Shown piece by piece: positions 1 through 8,774 of a DNA stretch of 64,000 nt. The DNA is from CAIMZW01 sp037135095 (lineage in GTDB: Bacteria; Actinomycetota; Actinomycetes; Nanopelagicales; Nanopelagicaceae). The translations under genes and the position numbers were made by a program. The notes beneath the pieces are model-generated. The model was not told the DNA's origin and searched no databases. It saw nothing but the letters and a program-made list of their open reading frames with translations. Position 1 is the first letter of the stretch, and the number at the start of each line of letters is the position of its first letter. The stretch spans positions 1 to 64,000 of the forward strand of contig JBAXKZ010000004.1 in assembly GCA_037135095.1 (NCBI GenBank). The letters are read 5' to 3'.

Positions 1-54
1 AACCTAGACTTACTGAACCAGAATCAGCAGGGCTGCCAATTACCCCATACCCCA
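1..54 (-). tRNA. tRNA-Gln (CTG), 3' part cut off by the window edge
   Basis: Read on the minus strand from 54 downwards, the sequence begins TGGGGTA, then a D arm with a GGG/CCC stem and an AATTGGCA loop, then an anticodon arm GCTGA-TTCTGGT-TCAGT with anticodon CTG. It ends in the first bases of the T arm (CTAGGTT) at base 1, so the acceptor 3' strand is outside the window. The 5' acceptor TGGGGTA is typical of bacterial glutamine tRNAs. It lies just downstream of gltX, a common actinobacterial arrangement. Confidence 0.88.
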
Positions 55-114
55 CCAAGCCTCGAGCTGGGCTCGCGAATTGGCAAGTGGCAAGAATACC
101 CTGAAAAAAGCCGC

Positions 115-1575
115 TTACTTAACGGCGCTGGCGATTCGGGCTAAGGAACGCTCGCGCCCCAACAACTCCATTGACTCGAAAAGTGGCGGCGAAATGTGGC
201 TACCTGTGACTGCGATTCGGATGGCTCCGAAGGCGATTCGAGGTTTCAAAGCGAGCCCATCGATTAGAGCGGTTCGAAGCGCCGCTTCAATTTCCTCATG
301 GCCCCACTCGGCTACCGCTTGCAATGTGGTTAGCGCGAGCTGAAGCACTGATTGCGATTGCTCATCTGAAACCTTAGGCAGAGAATCGGCCTCGATGGCA
401 AACTCTTTAACAAAGAGGAATTTCACCATGGCGCTGACCTCGGCCAATGTGGCAATTCGCTCTTGGATTAAAGGCAGCGTGAGTTTTACTACCTCCAACT
501 CAGTTGCGGTTCCTTCAATCACGCCATCGCGCTGGAGAAATGGTGTTACTCGGGCCAGAAGATCATCCAGATCAAGCGCGCGAATCTTGTCGCCGTTAAT
601 CGCTTCGAGCTTCTTCATATCAAAACGCGCCGGGCTGCTGTGAACGCGTTCGACGGTAAATAGTTGGGCGATCTCTTCACGGGAAACATCTTCGCGATCA
701 TCACCAGGTGACCAACCCAGGAGGGCCAAGTAATTACAAATTGCTTCGGGCAAGTAGCCGGCATCGCGATACCAAGCGATCGAAACTTCGCCGTTGCGTT
801 TTGACAGCTTTGCATTGTCTTGACCCATCACAAATGGCAAGTGGGCGAATTCGGGATATTCCTGCGGAGTAAGTCCCATTGCCTGATAAACGCGTATCTG
901 TCGTGGTGTAGAAGAGAGTAAATCTTCACCGCGCAACACATGGGTTACCTTCATCAGAACATCATCAACGGCTACTGCCAATGTATAGAGCGGTGAACCA
1001 TCCCCGCGCACCAAAACAAAGTCCGGAACAAAATTGTGATCGAATGTCACTTCACCTCGGATTAAATCAGTGAAGGTGGTCTCACCATCGGGCATCCGCA
1101 TTCGAACCACTGGCTTGCGATCTTGTGCCACAAAGGCAGCAACTTCCTCTGCAGTCAATGACCGGCACTTGCCGTCATATCCAGGCGCGACGTTCGCTGC
1201 GCGCTGTGCCTCCCGTCGCGCCTCTAACTCTTCGGCGGAGCAATAGCAATAATAGGCATCGCCGGCGGCCAAGAACTTCGCGGCATACTCGGAATAAATT
1301 TCCATGCGCTGACTTTGTAGGTAAGGCCCATATTCTCCGCCTACTTCAGGACCCTCATCCCATTCCAAACCCAGCCAACGCAAGGTATCGATAGCAGCGG
1401 CAATGTATTGATCGGTAACTCGATCGGTGTCGGTATCTTCGATACGGAAAATAAAGGTGCCGCCGGTATGGCGAGCATATGCCCAATCAAATAGGGCGGT
1501 GCGAATATTTCCGACGTGTAGATCTCCGGTTGGAGATGGTGCAAAGCGAACTCGGACTGGGCGATTAGTTGGCAC
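115..1575 (-). CDS. gltX: Glutamyl-tRNA synthetase
   Basis: Charges tRNA-Glu with glutamate in the cytoplasm; in bacteria without GlnRS the same enzyme also misacylates tRNA-Gln for later amidation. The 486-residue length is normal for the family. Class I signatures are present: the HIGH-like motif in SPTGDLHVGN (about residues 14-23) and the KMSKS-like KLSKR in the middle. The C-terminal half is the helical anticodon-binding region. The ATG at 1575 lies inside the 3' end of the upstream FAH-family gene (11-base overlap), so the two are translated from one message. tRNA-Gln follows directly downstream. Confidence 0.97.
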   Translation of the reverse strand: MPTNRPVRVRFAPSPTGDLHVGNIRTALFDWAYARHTGGTFIFRIEDTDTDRVTDQYIAAAIDTLRWLGLEWDEGPEVGGEYGPYLQSQRMEIYSEYAAKFLAAGDAYYCYCSAEELEARREAQRAANVAPGYDGKCRSLTAEEVAAFVAQDRKPVVRMRMPDGETTFTDLIRGEVTFDHNFVPDFVLVRGDGSPLYTLAVAVDDVLMKVTHVLRGEDLLSSTPRQIRVYQAMGLTPQEYPEFAHLPFVMGQDNAKLSKRNGEVSIAWYRDAGYLPEAICNYLALLGWSPGDDREDVSREEIAQLFTVERVHSSPARFDMKKLEAINGDKIRALDLDDLLARVTPFLQRDGVIEGTATELEVVKLTLPLIQERIATLAEVSAMVKFLFVKEFAIEADSLPKVSDEQSQSVLQLALTTLQAVAEWGHEEIEAALRTALIDGLALKPRIAFGAIRIAVTGSHISPPLFESMELLGRERSLARIASAVK

Positions 1576-2356
1576 GAGATGAGACCCGATTCGATAGTGA
1601 GCCGATACCTTCGATAGTCACGGTGACTTCGGAGTGTTCGGGCATAGGACCAATTCCGGCGGGAGTACCGGTGAGGATAATGTCGCCTGGAAGCAGAGTC
1701 ATTACTGAAGTAACGAAAGCAATAATTTCGGGGACTTTGAAAATCATGGAAGATAGCGGCTCGGATTGTTTGGTCTGGCCATTTAGCGTGGTGCTGATCC
1801 GTTGCTCTGCCGGCTCAAATGCTGTTTCGATCCACGGACCGATTGGGCAGAAAGTGTCGAAGCCCTTAGCTCTGGTCCATTGACCATCTTTCTTCTGAAG
1901 ATCTCGAGCAGTTACATCGTTTGCAATTGTGTAGCCAAAAATTACATCGCGATACTTTTCTTTGGGAACTTCTTTGCAAATGCGCCCGATGACGATAGCT
2001 AGCTCACCCTCAAAATCGACGCGCTCGCTCATTCGCGGCCATTGAATAACATCGTTAGGGCCCGAGACCGATGTGTTGGGTTTAAGGAAAATTATTGGCT
2101 CTTCGGGGACCTTCGAATCCATCTCCGCAGCGTGATCGGCATAATTCTTGCCGATGCAGACGACCTTGCTTCGCGGAATTACCGGCGCGAGCAAACGGGC
2201 ATGCTCTAGATCAATAACTTTCTCCGTTGGAACGATGCCGGCATAGATCGGGTCGCCCTTTAATACCAAGATTTTATTCTGGTCATTTAGGACGCCAAAG
2301 AGCGGATCGGAGCCCAAATGGGCACTTTCTAACGGGGCAAATCGAACTACGCGCAT
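1565..2356 (-). CDS. Fumarylacetoacetate hydrolase (FAH) family protein
   Basis: 263 residues, the size of the short FAH-superfamily enzymes that act on 2-oxo acids (acylpyruvases, 2-hydroxyhepta-diene-dioate isomerases, oxaloacetate decarboxylases). The family signature CIGKNYADHAAEM starts the catalytic domain, followed by EEPIIFLKP, a metal-binding FEGELAIVIG segment and the C-terminal LLPGDIILTGTPAGIG. The real substrate cannot be read from sequence. Its placement upstream of gltX is seen in many actinobacteria. The start is supported by a TAGAGT -10 hexamer ending six bases before the ATG, with no Shine-Dalgarno between them, so the mRNA is probably leaderless. Confidence 0.9.
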   Translation of the reverse strand: MRVVRFAPLESAHLGSDPLFGVLNDQNKILVLKGDPIYAGIVPTEKVIDLEHARLLAPVIPRSKVVCIGKNYADHAAEMDSKVPEEPIIFLKPNTSVSGPNDVIQWPRMSERVDFEGELAIVIGRICKEVPKEKYRDVIFGYTIANDVTARDLQKKDGQWTRAKGFDTFCPIGPWIETAFEPAEQRISTTLNGQTKQSEPLSSMIFKVPEIIAFVTSVMTLLPGDIILTGTPAGIGPMPEHSEVTVTIEGIGSLSNRVSSRAN

Positions 2357-2362
2357 TGGCCA

Positions 2363-2368
2363 ACTCTA
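2363..2368 (-). promoter_or_regulatory. -10 element (TAGAGT) of a probable leaderless promoter for the FAH-family gene
   Basis: TAGAGT is followed by six bases (TGGCCA) and then the ATG at 2356, so transcription would begin at or next to the start codon. No convincing -35 hexamer is seen. Confidence 0.55.
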
Positions 2369-2402
2369 CCGCGAATGCCATTGGTGCCAGTTTCTGGGTC
2401 TG

Positions 2403-3710
2403 TTACTGCTCCTGGGCTACAACTTCGGCATTTGAATTTTCAGTCGTTAACACCTTGGTCGCGAGGACAGTGCCGATTCGGTGGCGTCGACCAATCGGAC
2501 GCTCAGCAGTCAATTTCCAGCCCGCAATAGTGATGGTGCTACCTGGGATTGGGACTCGACCAAGTTGCTTAGCTAAAAGTCCGCCGATGCTATCCACATC
2601 TTCCCGATCGACATCGCTAAACTCGATCTCGAAGGCGTCTTCGAAATCTTCGACATGGAAGCGCGCCGAAATTCTGGCGGTCTGCGGATCTAACCACTCG
2701 ACCTCCTCCTCGGTCTCGTCGTATTCGTCGGCAATTTCGCCAACAATCTCTTCCAGAATATCTTCAATCGTAATAAGTCCCGCTGTCCCGCCATATTCGT
2801 CAATAACAATCGCCATGTGAATCTGATCGCGCTGCATTTCCTTGAGCAACTCAGCGGCGGTTTTAGTTTCCGGGACAAAGGTGGCGGCACGAAGATGTTG
2901 TTCTACTTTTTCAATTTGTTCCGATTCATGGTGCTCGTGTACCCGCTTTGCCAGATCCTTCACGTAAGCGATGCCAATTACATTATCTAGATTTTCGGTT
3001 ATGACCGGGATGCGAGTAAATCCGGATCGTAAGGCAAGTGATAGACCCTGGCGCAAAGTTTTATTTCCTTCGATCCAAACCATATCGGTGCGCGGCACCA
3101 TTAACTCTCGAACCAAAGTTTCACCCAAGTCGAAGACTGAGTGAATCATTTCGCGTTCCGACTCTTCTACTAATCCGCGTTCACTCGCTTGATCTACCAA
3201 ATCTCGAAGTTCGGCCTCGCTGGAAAAGGGTCCAGTGCGAAAACCACGACCCGGCGTAATGGCATTTCCGATTGCGATCAATAGAGTGGTAAGCGGACCC
3301 AGAATTCGAGCTAGAAAATCTGCGACGATCGCTGCGGGCCGCGCCCACGACATTGCGTGTTGGCGACCGAGAGTCCTGGGACCAACTCCAACGACTACAT
3401 ATGAAAGGGTAACCATTACGGCAATTGTGACCGCGATGCTGAGCGCATGATGATGCGTATGTGCCAGAAAGGCATCGGCGGCTAAAACAGTGGCTGTTAA
3501 CTCACAAGTCTTGCGAACCAACAGCAGGACATTTAGATACCGGTAGGGCTCCTGAATCACCTTCATCAATCGCTGTGCTTGTTTTGGCTTATTTGCGATC
3601 AGGTCATCAACGATTACGCGCGAGATTGAATTGAGGGCAGATTCACTGCCCGCCAAAAATCCAGCGAAGAGAAGTAATAAAATGACAAGGAGAATAGTCA
3701 CGATGTTCAT
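2403..3710 (-). CDS. HlyC/CorC family membrane protein with CBS pair
   Basis: 435 residues. Order of parts: an N-terminal DUF21 (CNNM) region with about four membrane segments, two CBS domains in the middle (segments beginning REMIHSVFDLGE and containing VPRTDMVW, then the second ending DEYGGTAGLITIEDILEEI) and a C-terminal CorC_HlyC domain. Relatives are linked to magnesium or cobalt resistance and efflux. The start at 3710 was chosen over an in-frame ATG at 3725 because its ATG overlaps the ybeY stop as ATGA and has GGAAAG seven bases upstream. It sits in the conserved phoH-ybeY-corC operon. Confidence 0.92.
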   Translation of the reverse strand: MNIVTILLVILLLLFAGFLAGSESALNSISRVIVDDLIANKPKQAQRLMKVIQEPYRYLNVLLLVRKTCELTATVLAADAFLAHTHHHALSIAVTIAVMVTLSYVVVGVGPRTLGRQHAMSWARPAAIVADFLARILGPLTTLLIAIGNAITPGRGFRTGPFSSEAELRDLVDQASERGLVEESEREMIHSVFDLGETLVRELMVPRTDMVWIEGNKTLRQGLSLALRSGFTRIPVITENLDNVIGIAYVKDLAKRVHEHHESEQIEKVEQHLRAATFVPETKTAAELLKEMQRDQIHMAIVIDEYGGTAGLITIEDILEEIVGEIADEYDETEEEVEWLDPQTARISARFHVEDFEDAFEIEFSDVDREDVDSIGGLLAKQLGRVPIPGSTITIAGWKLTAERPIGRRHRIGTVLATKVLTTENSNAEVVAQEQ

Positions 3711-4147
3711 CGCTGCGCTTTCCATTCAGCCAGGCAAGTATCCTGAAGTTCAAACATCGCGCGCTCTTCAGCTAATTCAGCATGGTCATAGCCCAATAGG
3801 TGCAGCACGCCGTGGACGGTAAGCAGAGAAAGCTCATCTTGTAACGAGTGCTCCTTTGCTTGCGCCTGCGCAAAACTGGGACACAAGACGATATCGCCGA
3901 CCACGCCTGGGCCATCGCCAGCGGAGTGGGGTCGCATCTCATCCATTGGAAAGGAGAGGACATCCGTAGGGCCAGGTAGATCCATCCATTCAATATGAAG
4001 TTCGGTTATTTTCGCCTCGTCTACCAAGGTAATACTTAGTTCGGATTCGGCGTGAATCCCCATCTTTAAAAGGGTGAAAAAAGCGACATTGACGATGGCT
4101 AGTTCATCGACCTCGATCTCGGAGGAGTTACTGATTTCAATATTCAT
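3707..4147 (-). CDS. ybeY: Endoribonuclease / rRNA maturation factor YbeY
   Basis: Zinc-dependent RNase involved in 16S rRNA 3'-end maturation and ribosome quality control. The family motif H-x3-H-x5-H is present as HGVLHLLGYDH near the C terminus. The conserved WMDLPGPTDVLSFPMDE block is typical of actinobacterial YbeY. The ATG at 4147 (146 residues, MNIEISNSSEIEVDE) is preferred over an in-frame TTG at 4168 because it matches the N terminus usual for the family. phoH ends 24 bases upstream and the stop overlaps the next gene as ATGA. Confidence 0.95.
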   Translation of the reverse strand: MNIEISNSSEIEVDELAIVNVAFFTLLKMGIHAESELSITLVDEAKITELHIEWMDLPGPTDVLSFPMDEMRPHSAGDGPGVVGDIVLCPSFAQAQAKEHSLQDELSLLTVHGVLHLLGYDHAELAEERAMFELQDTCLAEWKAQR

Positions 4148-4171
4148 AGTGATAGCTCGCTTTCGCAAGAC

Positions 4172-5173
4172 TTATCGATCACCCGTTCCAGATCTAAGCG
4201 CTCTAGCATTAGGTTGTGGCGACTTCTCATTAAAAACTTCATAAGCACTAACAATGTCACCAACCAGCCGGTTTCGAACTACATCTTCAGCGGTCAGATG
4301 CATGAAACAGATATCGTCCACGCCTTCGAGAATCTCGTGAACAACCCGCAAACCAGATGGTGTCCCGTTAGGTAGATCCACTTGTGTCACATCGCCAGTA
4401 ATTACCATTTTTGAGCCGAAGCCGAGCCTGGTAAGAAACATTTTCATTTGTTCGGCCGAGGTATTTTGAGCCTCGTCCAAGATTACAAAGGCATCATTTA
4501 AAGTTCGGCCGCGCATATAGGCGAGTGGTGCAATTTCAATAATTCCCGATTGCATAAGTCTGGGAATTGAATCTTGATCGATCATGTCATGCAGGGCATC
4601 GAAAAGTGGTCGCAGGTAGGGATCAATTTTTTCCTGGAGAGTTCCAGGAAGAAATCCCAAACGCTCCCCCGCTTCTACTGCAGGTCTGGTCAAAATAATT
4701 CGGTTAACAGTTTTGGCTTGCAGCGCCTGAATAGCTTTCGCCATAGCCAAGTAAGTCTTTCCCGTTCCTGCCGGTCCAACCCCAAATGTAATTGTGTGCT
4801 CGTCGATCGCCTCAACGTATCGCTTCTGATTTGATGTCTTGGGGCGAATGGATTTTCCACGATTACTCAAAATGTTTAAGGAGAGTACTTCGGCGGGATG
4901 CTCGGTCGGATCGTGGCGAATCATCGAGATAGCGCGATGCAGAACTTCTTCGCTCAATGATTGGCCGGCGCGAAGTAAGACCAGCAGTTCACGAACTAGC
5001 GCATCAAATTGGGCCACTTGCGAAAGATCCCCGTGGGCAAAAATCTCATTGCCTCGAACGGTGATCGTTAAATCAGTAAAGGTCGCGTCCAAGATGCGAA
5101 GGTAGGCATCGTGTGCCCCGACTAAGGAAACCATAGGAATGGCGGTGGGGACGGTTATCAATGCGGGCTCCAT
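4172..5173 (-). CDS. phoH: PhoH-like ATPase
   Basis: 333-residue cytoplasmic P-loop ATPase of the PhoH family, in the conserved phoH-ybeY-corC operon linked to RNA metabolism. Walker A GPAGTGKT lies at residues 133-140 and Walker B in FVILDEAQN. The N-terminal ~100 residues are the small KH-like domain seen in PhoH proteins. It does not carry the PIN domain of the longer PhoH2 type. The exact RNA or nucleotide substrate is not established for this family. Confidence 0.93.
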   Translation of the reverse strand: MEPALITVPTAIPMVSLVGAHDAYLRILDATFTDLTITVRGNEIFAHGDLSQVAQFDALVRELLVLLRAGQSLSEEVLHRAISMIRHDPTEHPAEVLSLNILSNRGKSIRPKTSNQKRYVEAIDEHTITFGVGPAGTGKTYLAMAKAIQALQAKTVNRIILTRPAVEAGERLGFLPGTLQEKIDPYLRPLFDALHDMIDQDSIPRLMQSGIIEIAPLAYMRGRTLNDAFVILDEAQNTSAEQMKMFLTRLGFGSKMVITGDVTQVDLPNGTPSGLRVVHEILEGVDDICFMHLTAEDVVRNRLVGDIVSAYEVFNEKSPQPNARALRSGTGDR

Positions 5174-5190
5174 TGCGATCTATCTTACTT

Positions 5191-5526
5191 TTAACCGGGA
5201 GGCCATGCGAACGCACGGCCGCCTAAAAGGTGCAGGTGAGCGTGGAAAACGCTCTGCCCCGCGCTACTTCCGGTATTGAAAACCAGACGATAACCCGTCA
5301 ACTCGAGGTCGTTGGCTAATTTCGCGGCGACGGTAACGAGCTCTGCCAAAACTTTCGGATGTTCGGCGGCAAGCGCAGCCGCATTTTCAACATGTACCTT
5401 TGGCAAAATCAGCAAGTGAGTCGGGGCTTGCGGATTTATATCAGCAATCGCGAAGACCTCATCGCTCTCGTAAATCCTGGGAACTTGAATCTCTTGCGAG
5501 GCGAAAGAACAAAAGAGGCAACTCAT
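5191..5526 (-). CDS. HIT family protein (histidine triad nucleotide hydrolase)
   Basis: 111-residue HINT-type protein. It starts MSCLFCSF and carries the histidine triad HAHLHLLGG near the C terminus, with the preceding GQSVFH segment. Relatives hydrolyse AMP-lysine and other nucleoside phosphoramidates. The frame remains open well upstream through rsmE, but homologous length, the CxxC near the N terminus and the ATG at 5526 just after the rsmE stop fix the start here. Confidence 0.94.
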   Translation of the reverse strand: MSCLFCSFASQEIQVPRIYESDEVFAIADINPQAPTHLLILPKVHVENAAALAAEHPKVLAELVTVAAKLANDLELTGYRLVFNTGSSAGQSVFHAHLHLLGGRAFAWPPG

Positions 5527-5539
5527 AACGGCAATTCTA

Positions 5540-6265
5540 TTACCAGCGTCCCAATAGCGTCTGGATCGCAGCGAGCGCCGCCACTCCTGCATGAGCAGAG
5601 CGAAAAACTGGCTCACCCATTTGGGCAATTTGAGCTCCGAGCGCAAGAAAACCTTCTTGCTCCGCCGCCGTAATCCCACCTTCTGGACCGATGACAATAA
5701 AAATCTCGTCAACCGCACTTTCCGGAGTAGCTTTGAATAACCCGGATAGTTTCGTCGTTGCCGATTCGTGAAACAAAATAGCTTTCGAGTTGGGGGAATT
5801 AAAGTAGTTGGCCTTTGCAAGATCAAACGGCTCACCGATTTCCGGAATTCGAAATCGTCGAGATTGCTTGGTGGCAGCCCGAAGCGTCGCGCTCCATTTA
5901 TTTTGGTGATCTGGTTGCCACTGTGAAATCGAGCGCTGAGCTTGCCATGGGATAACCCGATCGGCGCCGGCCTCGGTAAGAAGCTCTAGAGTTTCCTTGA
6001 TCCGATCACTTTTTGTCAGAGCTTGTATTACAACCAAACGTGGGGAAACTTCGGGTTGAAAACCTCGCTTGGAAATTTCGACCTCAAAACTTTTCTTTGA
6101 TATCTCCCGAACAAAACCCTCCGCCCATTCGCCCCGACCATCCGTTAAAAGAACTACTTCACCGACCTTGGTCCGCATCACCGAAATCGCATGATGCGCC
6201 TCTTCATCAGTGATTGATACAACTCCGTTTTCGGGCAGCACTTGAGCAAAGTAAAGCGAGAACAT
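5540..6265 (-). CDS. rsmE: 16S rRNA m3U1498 methyltransferase RsmE
   Basis: SPOUT-class methyltransferase that methylates U1498 of 16S rRNA. 241 residues from the ATG at 6265, which lies directly after the dnaJ stop. Seen are the N-terminal PUA-like segment (EEAHHAISVMRTKVGE), the ERIKETLELLTEAGADR type helix and the SAM-binding trefoil knot IGPEGGITAAEQEGF. The longer upstream frame overlaps dnaJ and was rejected. The dnaJ-rsmE-HIT order is common in actinobacteria. Confidence 0.94.
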   Translation of the reverse strand: MFSLYFAQVLPENGVVSITDEEAHHAISVMRTKVGEVVLLTDGRGEWAEGFVREISKKSFEVEISKRGFQPEVSPRLVVIQALTKSDRIKETLELLTEAGADRVIPWQAQRSISQWQPDHQNKWSATLRAATKQSRRFRIPEIGEPFDLAKANYFNSPNSKAILFHESATTKLSGLFKATPESAVDEIFIVIGPEGGITAAEQEGFLALGAQIAQMGEPVFRSAHAGVAALAAIQTLLGRW

Positions 6266-6266
6266 G

Positions 6267-7388
6267 TTAACGATTAAACGCATCACGGAAGCGGCCAAAA
6301 ATGCCACTCTCGGAATGTCGTTCGCCAATCTTATGAATTTGTGCACTCTCGCCAGTGTCACCGCGAGAGGTTGCCAATGATCGCAATAATTCCTCTTGCT
6401 CTTTATTAAGTTTCGTAGGAATCGTGACTTCAACGTGAACAATTAAATCGCCACGACCGCCGCCGCGAAGTCTGGTGATTCCAAGGTCCTTGAGCGTCAC
6501 AGTGCTCCCACTCTGCAAACCAGCTTTGATAGTGACCTCTTTAGGGCCATCGAGAGTCTCGATGCTTACTTTCCCACCAAGAGCGGCCGAGGTCATTGGA
6601 ACTGCGATTGCGATATGTAGGTTGTAGCCCTCGCGCGCCAAAGTGTCATGTGGGCGTTCAATAATTTCAATATAGAGATCGCCAGCGGGTCCGCCACCTG
6701 GGCCAACTTCTCCCTGGCCTGACATCTGGATTCGATTTCCAGTCTCAACGCCAGCTGGAATCTTCACCGATAAATTCCTGCGTGATCGAACTCGACCATC
6801 ACCAGCGCATTCAGCACATGGATCAGTTATGACTGAGCCATAACCTTGGCAATTTGCACAAGGCCGTGATGTCATCACTTGACCGATAAATGACCTTGTG
6901 ACTTGTTGAGTCTCACCGCGACCTCGGCAGATTTCACAAGTCTTTGGTGCGCTCCCATTAGCGCATCCCGTTCCTTGGCATTTAGTGCAGGAGACTGCCG
7001 TCTCGACATTCAATTCCTTAGTAGTTCCAAAGCACGCCTCCGATAGATCAACTTCAACGCGGATCAACGCATCCTGGCCAGCCCGCATTCGAGCTCGGGG
7101 TCCTCGAGATGAAGCGCCACCGCCGAAGAAGGCATCCATGATGTCGCCAAATCCAAAATTGCCACCGCCGAATTGTGAGTACGGATCGCCACCTAAATCG
7201 TAGGTTTGCCGTTTTTGTGGGTCGCTTAGAACTTCGTAGGCAGTCGATATTAATTTGAACTTATCTTGAGTGCTGGGATCGGGATTAACATCAGGATGAT
7301 ATTCCCGGGCTAACTTTCGATAAGCCCGTTTAATTTCATCAGCTGAGGCATCTCGATCGACGCCTAATAGTTCGTAATGATCTGACAT
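6267..7388 (-). CDS. dnaJ: Chaperone protein DnaJ
   Basis: Co-chaperone that stimulates the DnaK ATPase. J domain at residues 1-66 with HPD at 31-33, then a short Gly/Phe-rich linker, a zinc-binding domain with four CxxCxGxG-type repeats (CTKCQGTGC, CEICRGRG, CANCQGYG, CAECAGDG) and the C-terminal substrate-binding domain. 373 residues. Start and hrcA stop overlap by one base (TAATG). This is the copy next to hrcA; actinobacteria usually have a second dnaJ in the dnaK operon. Confidence 0.96.
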   Translation of the reverse strand: MSDHYELLGVDRDASADEIKRAYRKLAREYHPDVNPDPSTQDKFKLISTAYEVLSDPQKRQTYDLGGDPYSQFGGGNFGFGDIMDAFFGGGASSRGPRARMRAGQDALIRVEVDLSEACFGTTKELNVETAVSCTKCQGTGCANGSAPKTCEICRGRGETQQVTRSFIGQVMTSRPCANCQGYGSVITDPCAECAGDGRVRSRRNLSVKIPAGVETGNRIQMSGQGEVGPGGGPAGDLYIEIIERPHDTLAREGYNLHIAIAVPMTSAALGGKVSIETLDGPKEVTIKAGLQSGSTVTLKDLGITRLRGGGRGDLIVHVEVTIPTKLNKEQEELLRSLATSRGDTGESAQIHKIGERHSESGIFGRFRDAFNR

Positions 7389-8401
7389 TAATGAGCCTCA
7401 TTCAAAAAGTGACCGATATATCGAGCAACTGCATGCACCGCTGCCATTGAACTGGCGTAATCCATTCGGGTAGGTCCCAAAATTCCCAGCGCCCCCGCCG
7501 AGGCATCGTTTGAGCCGTAACCCATGGTCACCAAGGAGGTTGAAATCAAACTCTTCTCATTTTGCTCATCGCCAATTCTAACTTGAACTGAAGATCCTGC
7601 ATCTGCCAGCAACCGAAGTAGCACCACTTGCTCTTCAAGCGCTTCCAAGATCGGATGAATGGTTTGGGTGAATTCTGGATTGGATCGTGCCAAGTTAGCA
7701 GTGCCTGCCAACGCAACCTTCTCTTCGGATCTTTCGACCGCTACTTCAATCAAACTAGCGATAATGACCGCCACCGAATTTCGCTCGAGTTCACTAAAAG
7801 CCGAAATTATTCCATCTACTTGGCTAGCAACACTCGAAAGCGGGTGGCCAACAATCGCGGAATTTATTTGTCCGTGCAGTACGGCCAAACTCGCTTCCGA
7901 AATATCAAATGGCAGTTCAATGATTCGTTGTTCCACTCGACCGGTATCGGTAATTAGGATCAACATGGCACGCGATGGATGAAGTAGCACAAGTTCTAAG
8001 TGGCGTACGCGCGATTTTGTTAATGAGGGATATTGAACGACTGCAACCTGCTTTGTAATTTGAGCTAAAAGTTTGACCGTTCTGGTCACGATGTCATCTA
8101 AATCCAAAGCACCTTCAAGAAAAGTTTCAATTGCCTTACGTTCTGGGGTGCTGAGCGGTTTTACATCAGTTAATTTATCGACGAAGACTCGATATCCCAG
8201 ATTCGTAGGAATTCTTCCAGCGCTTGTGTGCGGCTGAGTGATTAGCCCCGCCTCTTCCAAAATCGCCATTTCATTTCGGATAGTTGCTGGCGAAACTCCC
8301 AAACTGTGGCGCTGTGCGATTATTTTTGAGCCAACCGGTTCTTCAGTAGCAACATATTCGTCGACTATCGCGCGAAGGATCTCAAGTTGTCGTTCTTGCA
8401 T
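7388..8401 (-). CDS. hrcA: Heat-inducible transcription repressor HrcA
   Basis: 337-residue repressor of class I heat-shock genes that binds CIRCE elements. The N-terminal winged helix includes the recognition segment GVSPATIRNEMAILEE, followed by the GAF-like dimerisation part. It is translationally coupled to dnaJ. I found no CIRCE repeat (TTAGCACTC-N9-GAGTGCTAA) upstream of this gene or of its upstream neighbour, so its targets, probably groE, should lie elsewhere. Confidence 0.95.
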   Translation of the reverse strand: MQERQLEILRAIVDEYVATEEPVGSKIIAQRHSLGVSPATIRNEMAILEEAGLITQPHTSAGRIPTNLGYRVFVDKLTDVKPLSTPERKAIETFLEGALDLDDIVTRTVKLLAQITKQVAVVQYPSLTKSRVRHLELVLLHPSRAMLILITDTGRVEQRIIELPFDISEASLAVLHGQINSAIVGHPLSSVASQVDGIISAFSELERNSVAVIIASLIEVAVERSEEKVALAGTANLARSNPEFTQTIHPILEALEEQVVLLRLLADAGSSVQVRIGDEQNEKSLISTSLVTMGYGSNDASAGALGILGPTRMDYASSMAAVHAVARYIGHFLNEAH

Positions 8402-8417
8402 CAGTTGGCGTCCGGAA

Positions 8418-8762
8418 TCAAGAGATTACTAATACGACGGAGATCAATGTCAAAAGAAAGAACGGGGGGAAAGAGATCGACATCTTGCTTCGCTTTGAGT
8501 GGGTATAGATGGCACCGCCCATGACGCACCAGAGGAAAACCAGCGCACCCCAGGCGATGAAAGAATCTGGATACCGCAAGCCATAGATCAACAAGAGCGC
8601 GGCAGTGGCTTCAAGCACGCCGACGGCGCGGGCAAAAATATCCTTGACGTCGAGTTCTCTGGTTCCAGAGAGCCCCTTGGGGCTACCCGAAGCTTTTGAT
8701 AACCCAGAAATTAGGAAGATGAGCGCCAGCAGCGCTACCAATATATTGTGGGTTAAATGCAT
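8418..8762 (-). CDS. Small DoxX-like membrane protein
   Basis: 114 residues with four predicted hydrophobic segments (about 5-20, 50-65, 72-88, 96-113) and the FLISGLSKASG N-terminal pattern typical of DoxX/DoxX-like proteins. Family members are membrane proteins linked to redox balance in some actinobacteria, but this one's job is unknown. The gene lies between hemW and hrcA. A TAGCGT hexamer ends six bases before the ATG, suggesting its own leaderless promoter. Confidence 0.75.
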   Translation of the reverse strand: MHLTHNILVALLALIFLISGLSKASGSPKGLSGTRELDVKDIFARAVGVLEATAALLLIYGLRYPDSFIAWGALVFLWCVMGGAIYTHSKRSKMSISFPPFFLLTLISVVLVIS

Positions 8763-8768
8763 GGTCTT

Positions 8769-8774
8769 ACGCTA
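8769..8774 (-). promoter_or_regulatory. -10 element (TAGCGT) of a probable leaderless promoter
   Basis: TAGCGT, six bases (AAGACC), then the ATG of the DoxX-like gene. No Shine-Dalgarno fits in that space. The stretch falls in the 12-base gap after hemW. Confidence 0.5.

Noticed and set aside
2227..2820. A 197-codon plus-strand frame, and many similar frames opposite to annotated genes
   Set aside because: They lie opposite well-recognised genes, lack recognisable domains and have the amino acid mix of antisense frames.
5527..5835. A 214-residue form of the HIT protein
   Set aside because: The extra 103 codons overlap rsmE in another frame and the HIT family is about 110 residues long, starting at the ATG at 5526.
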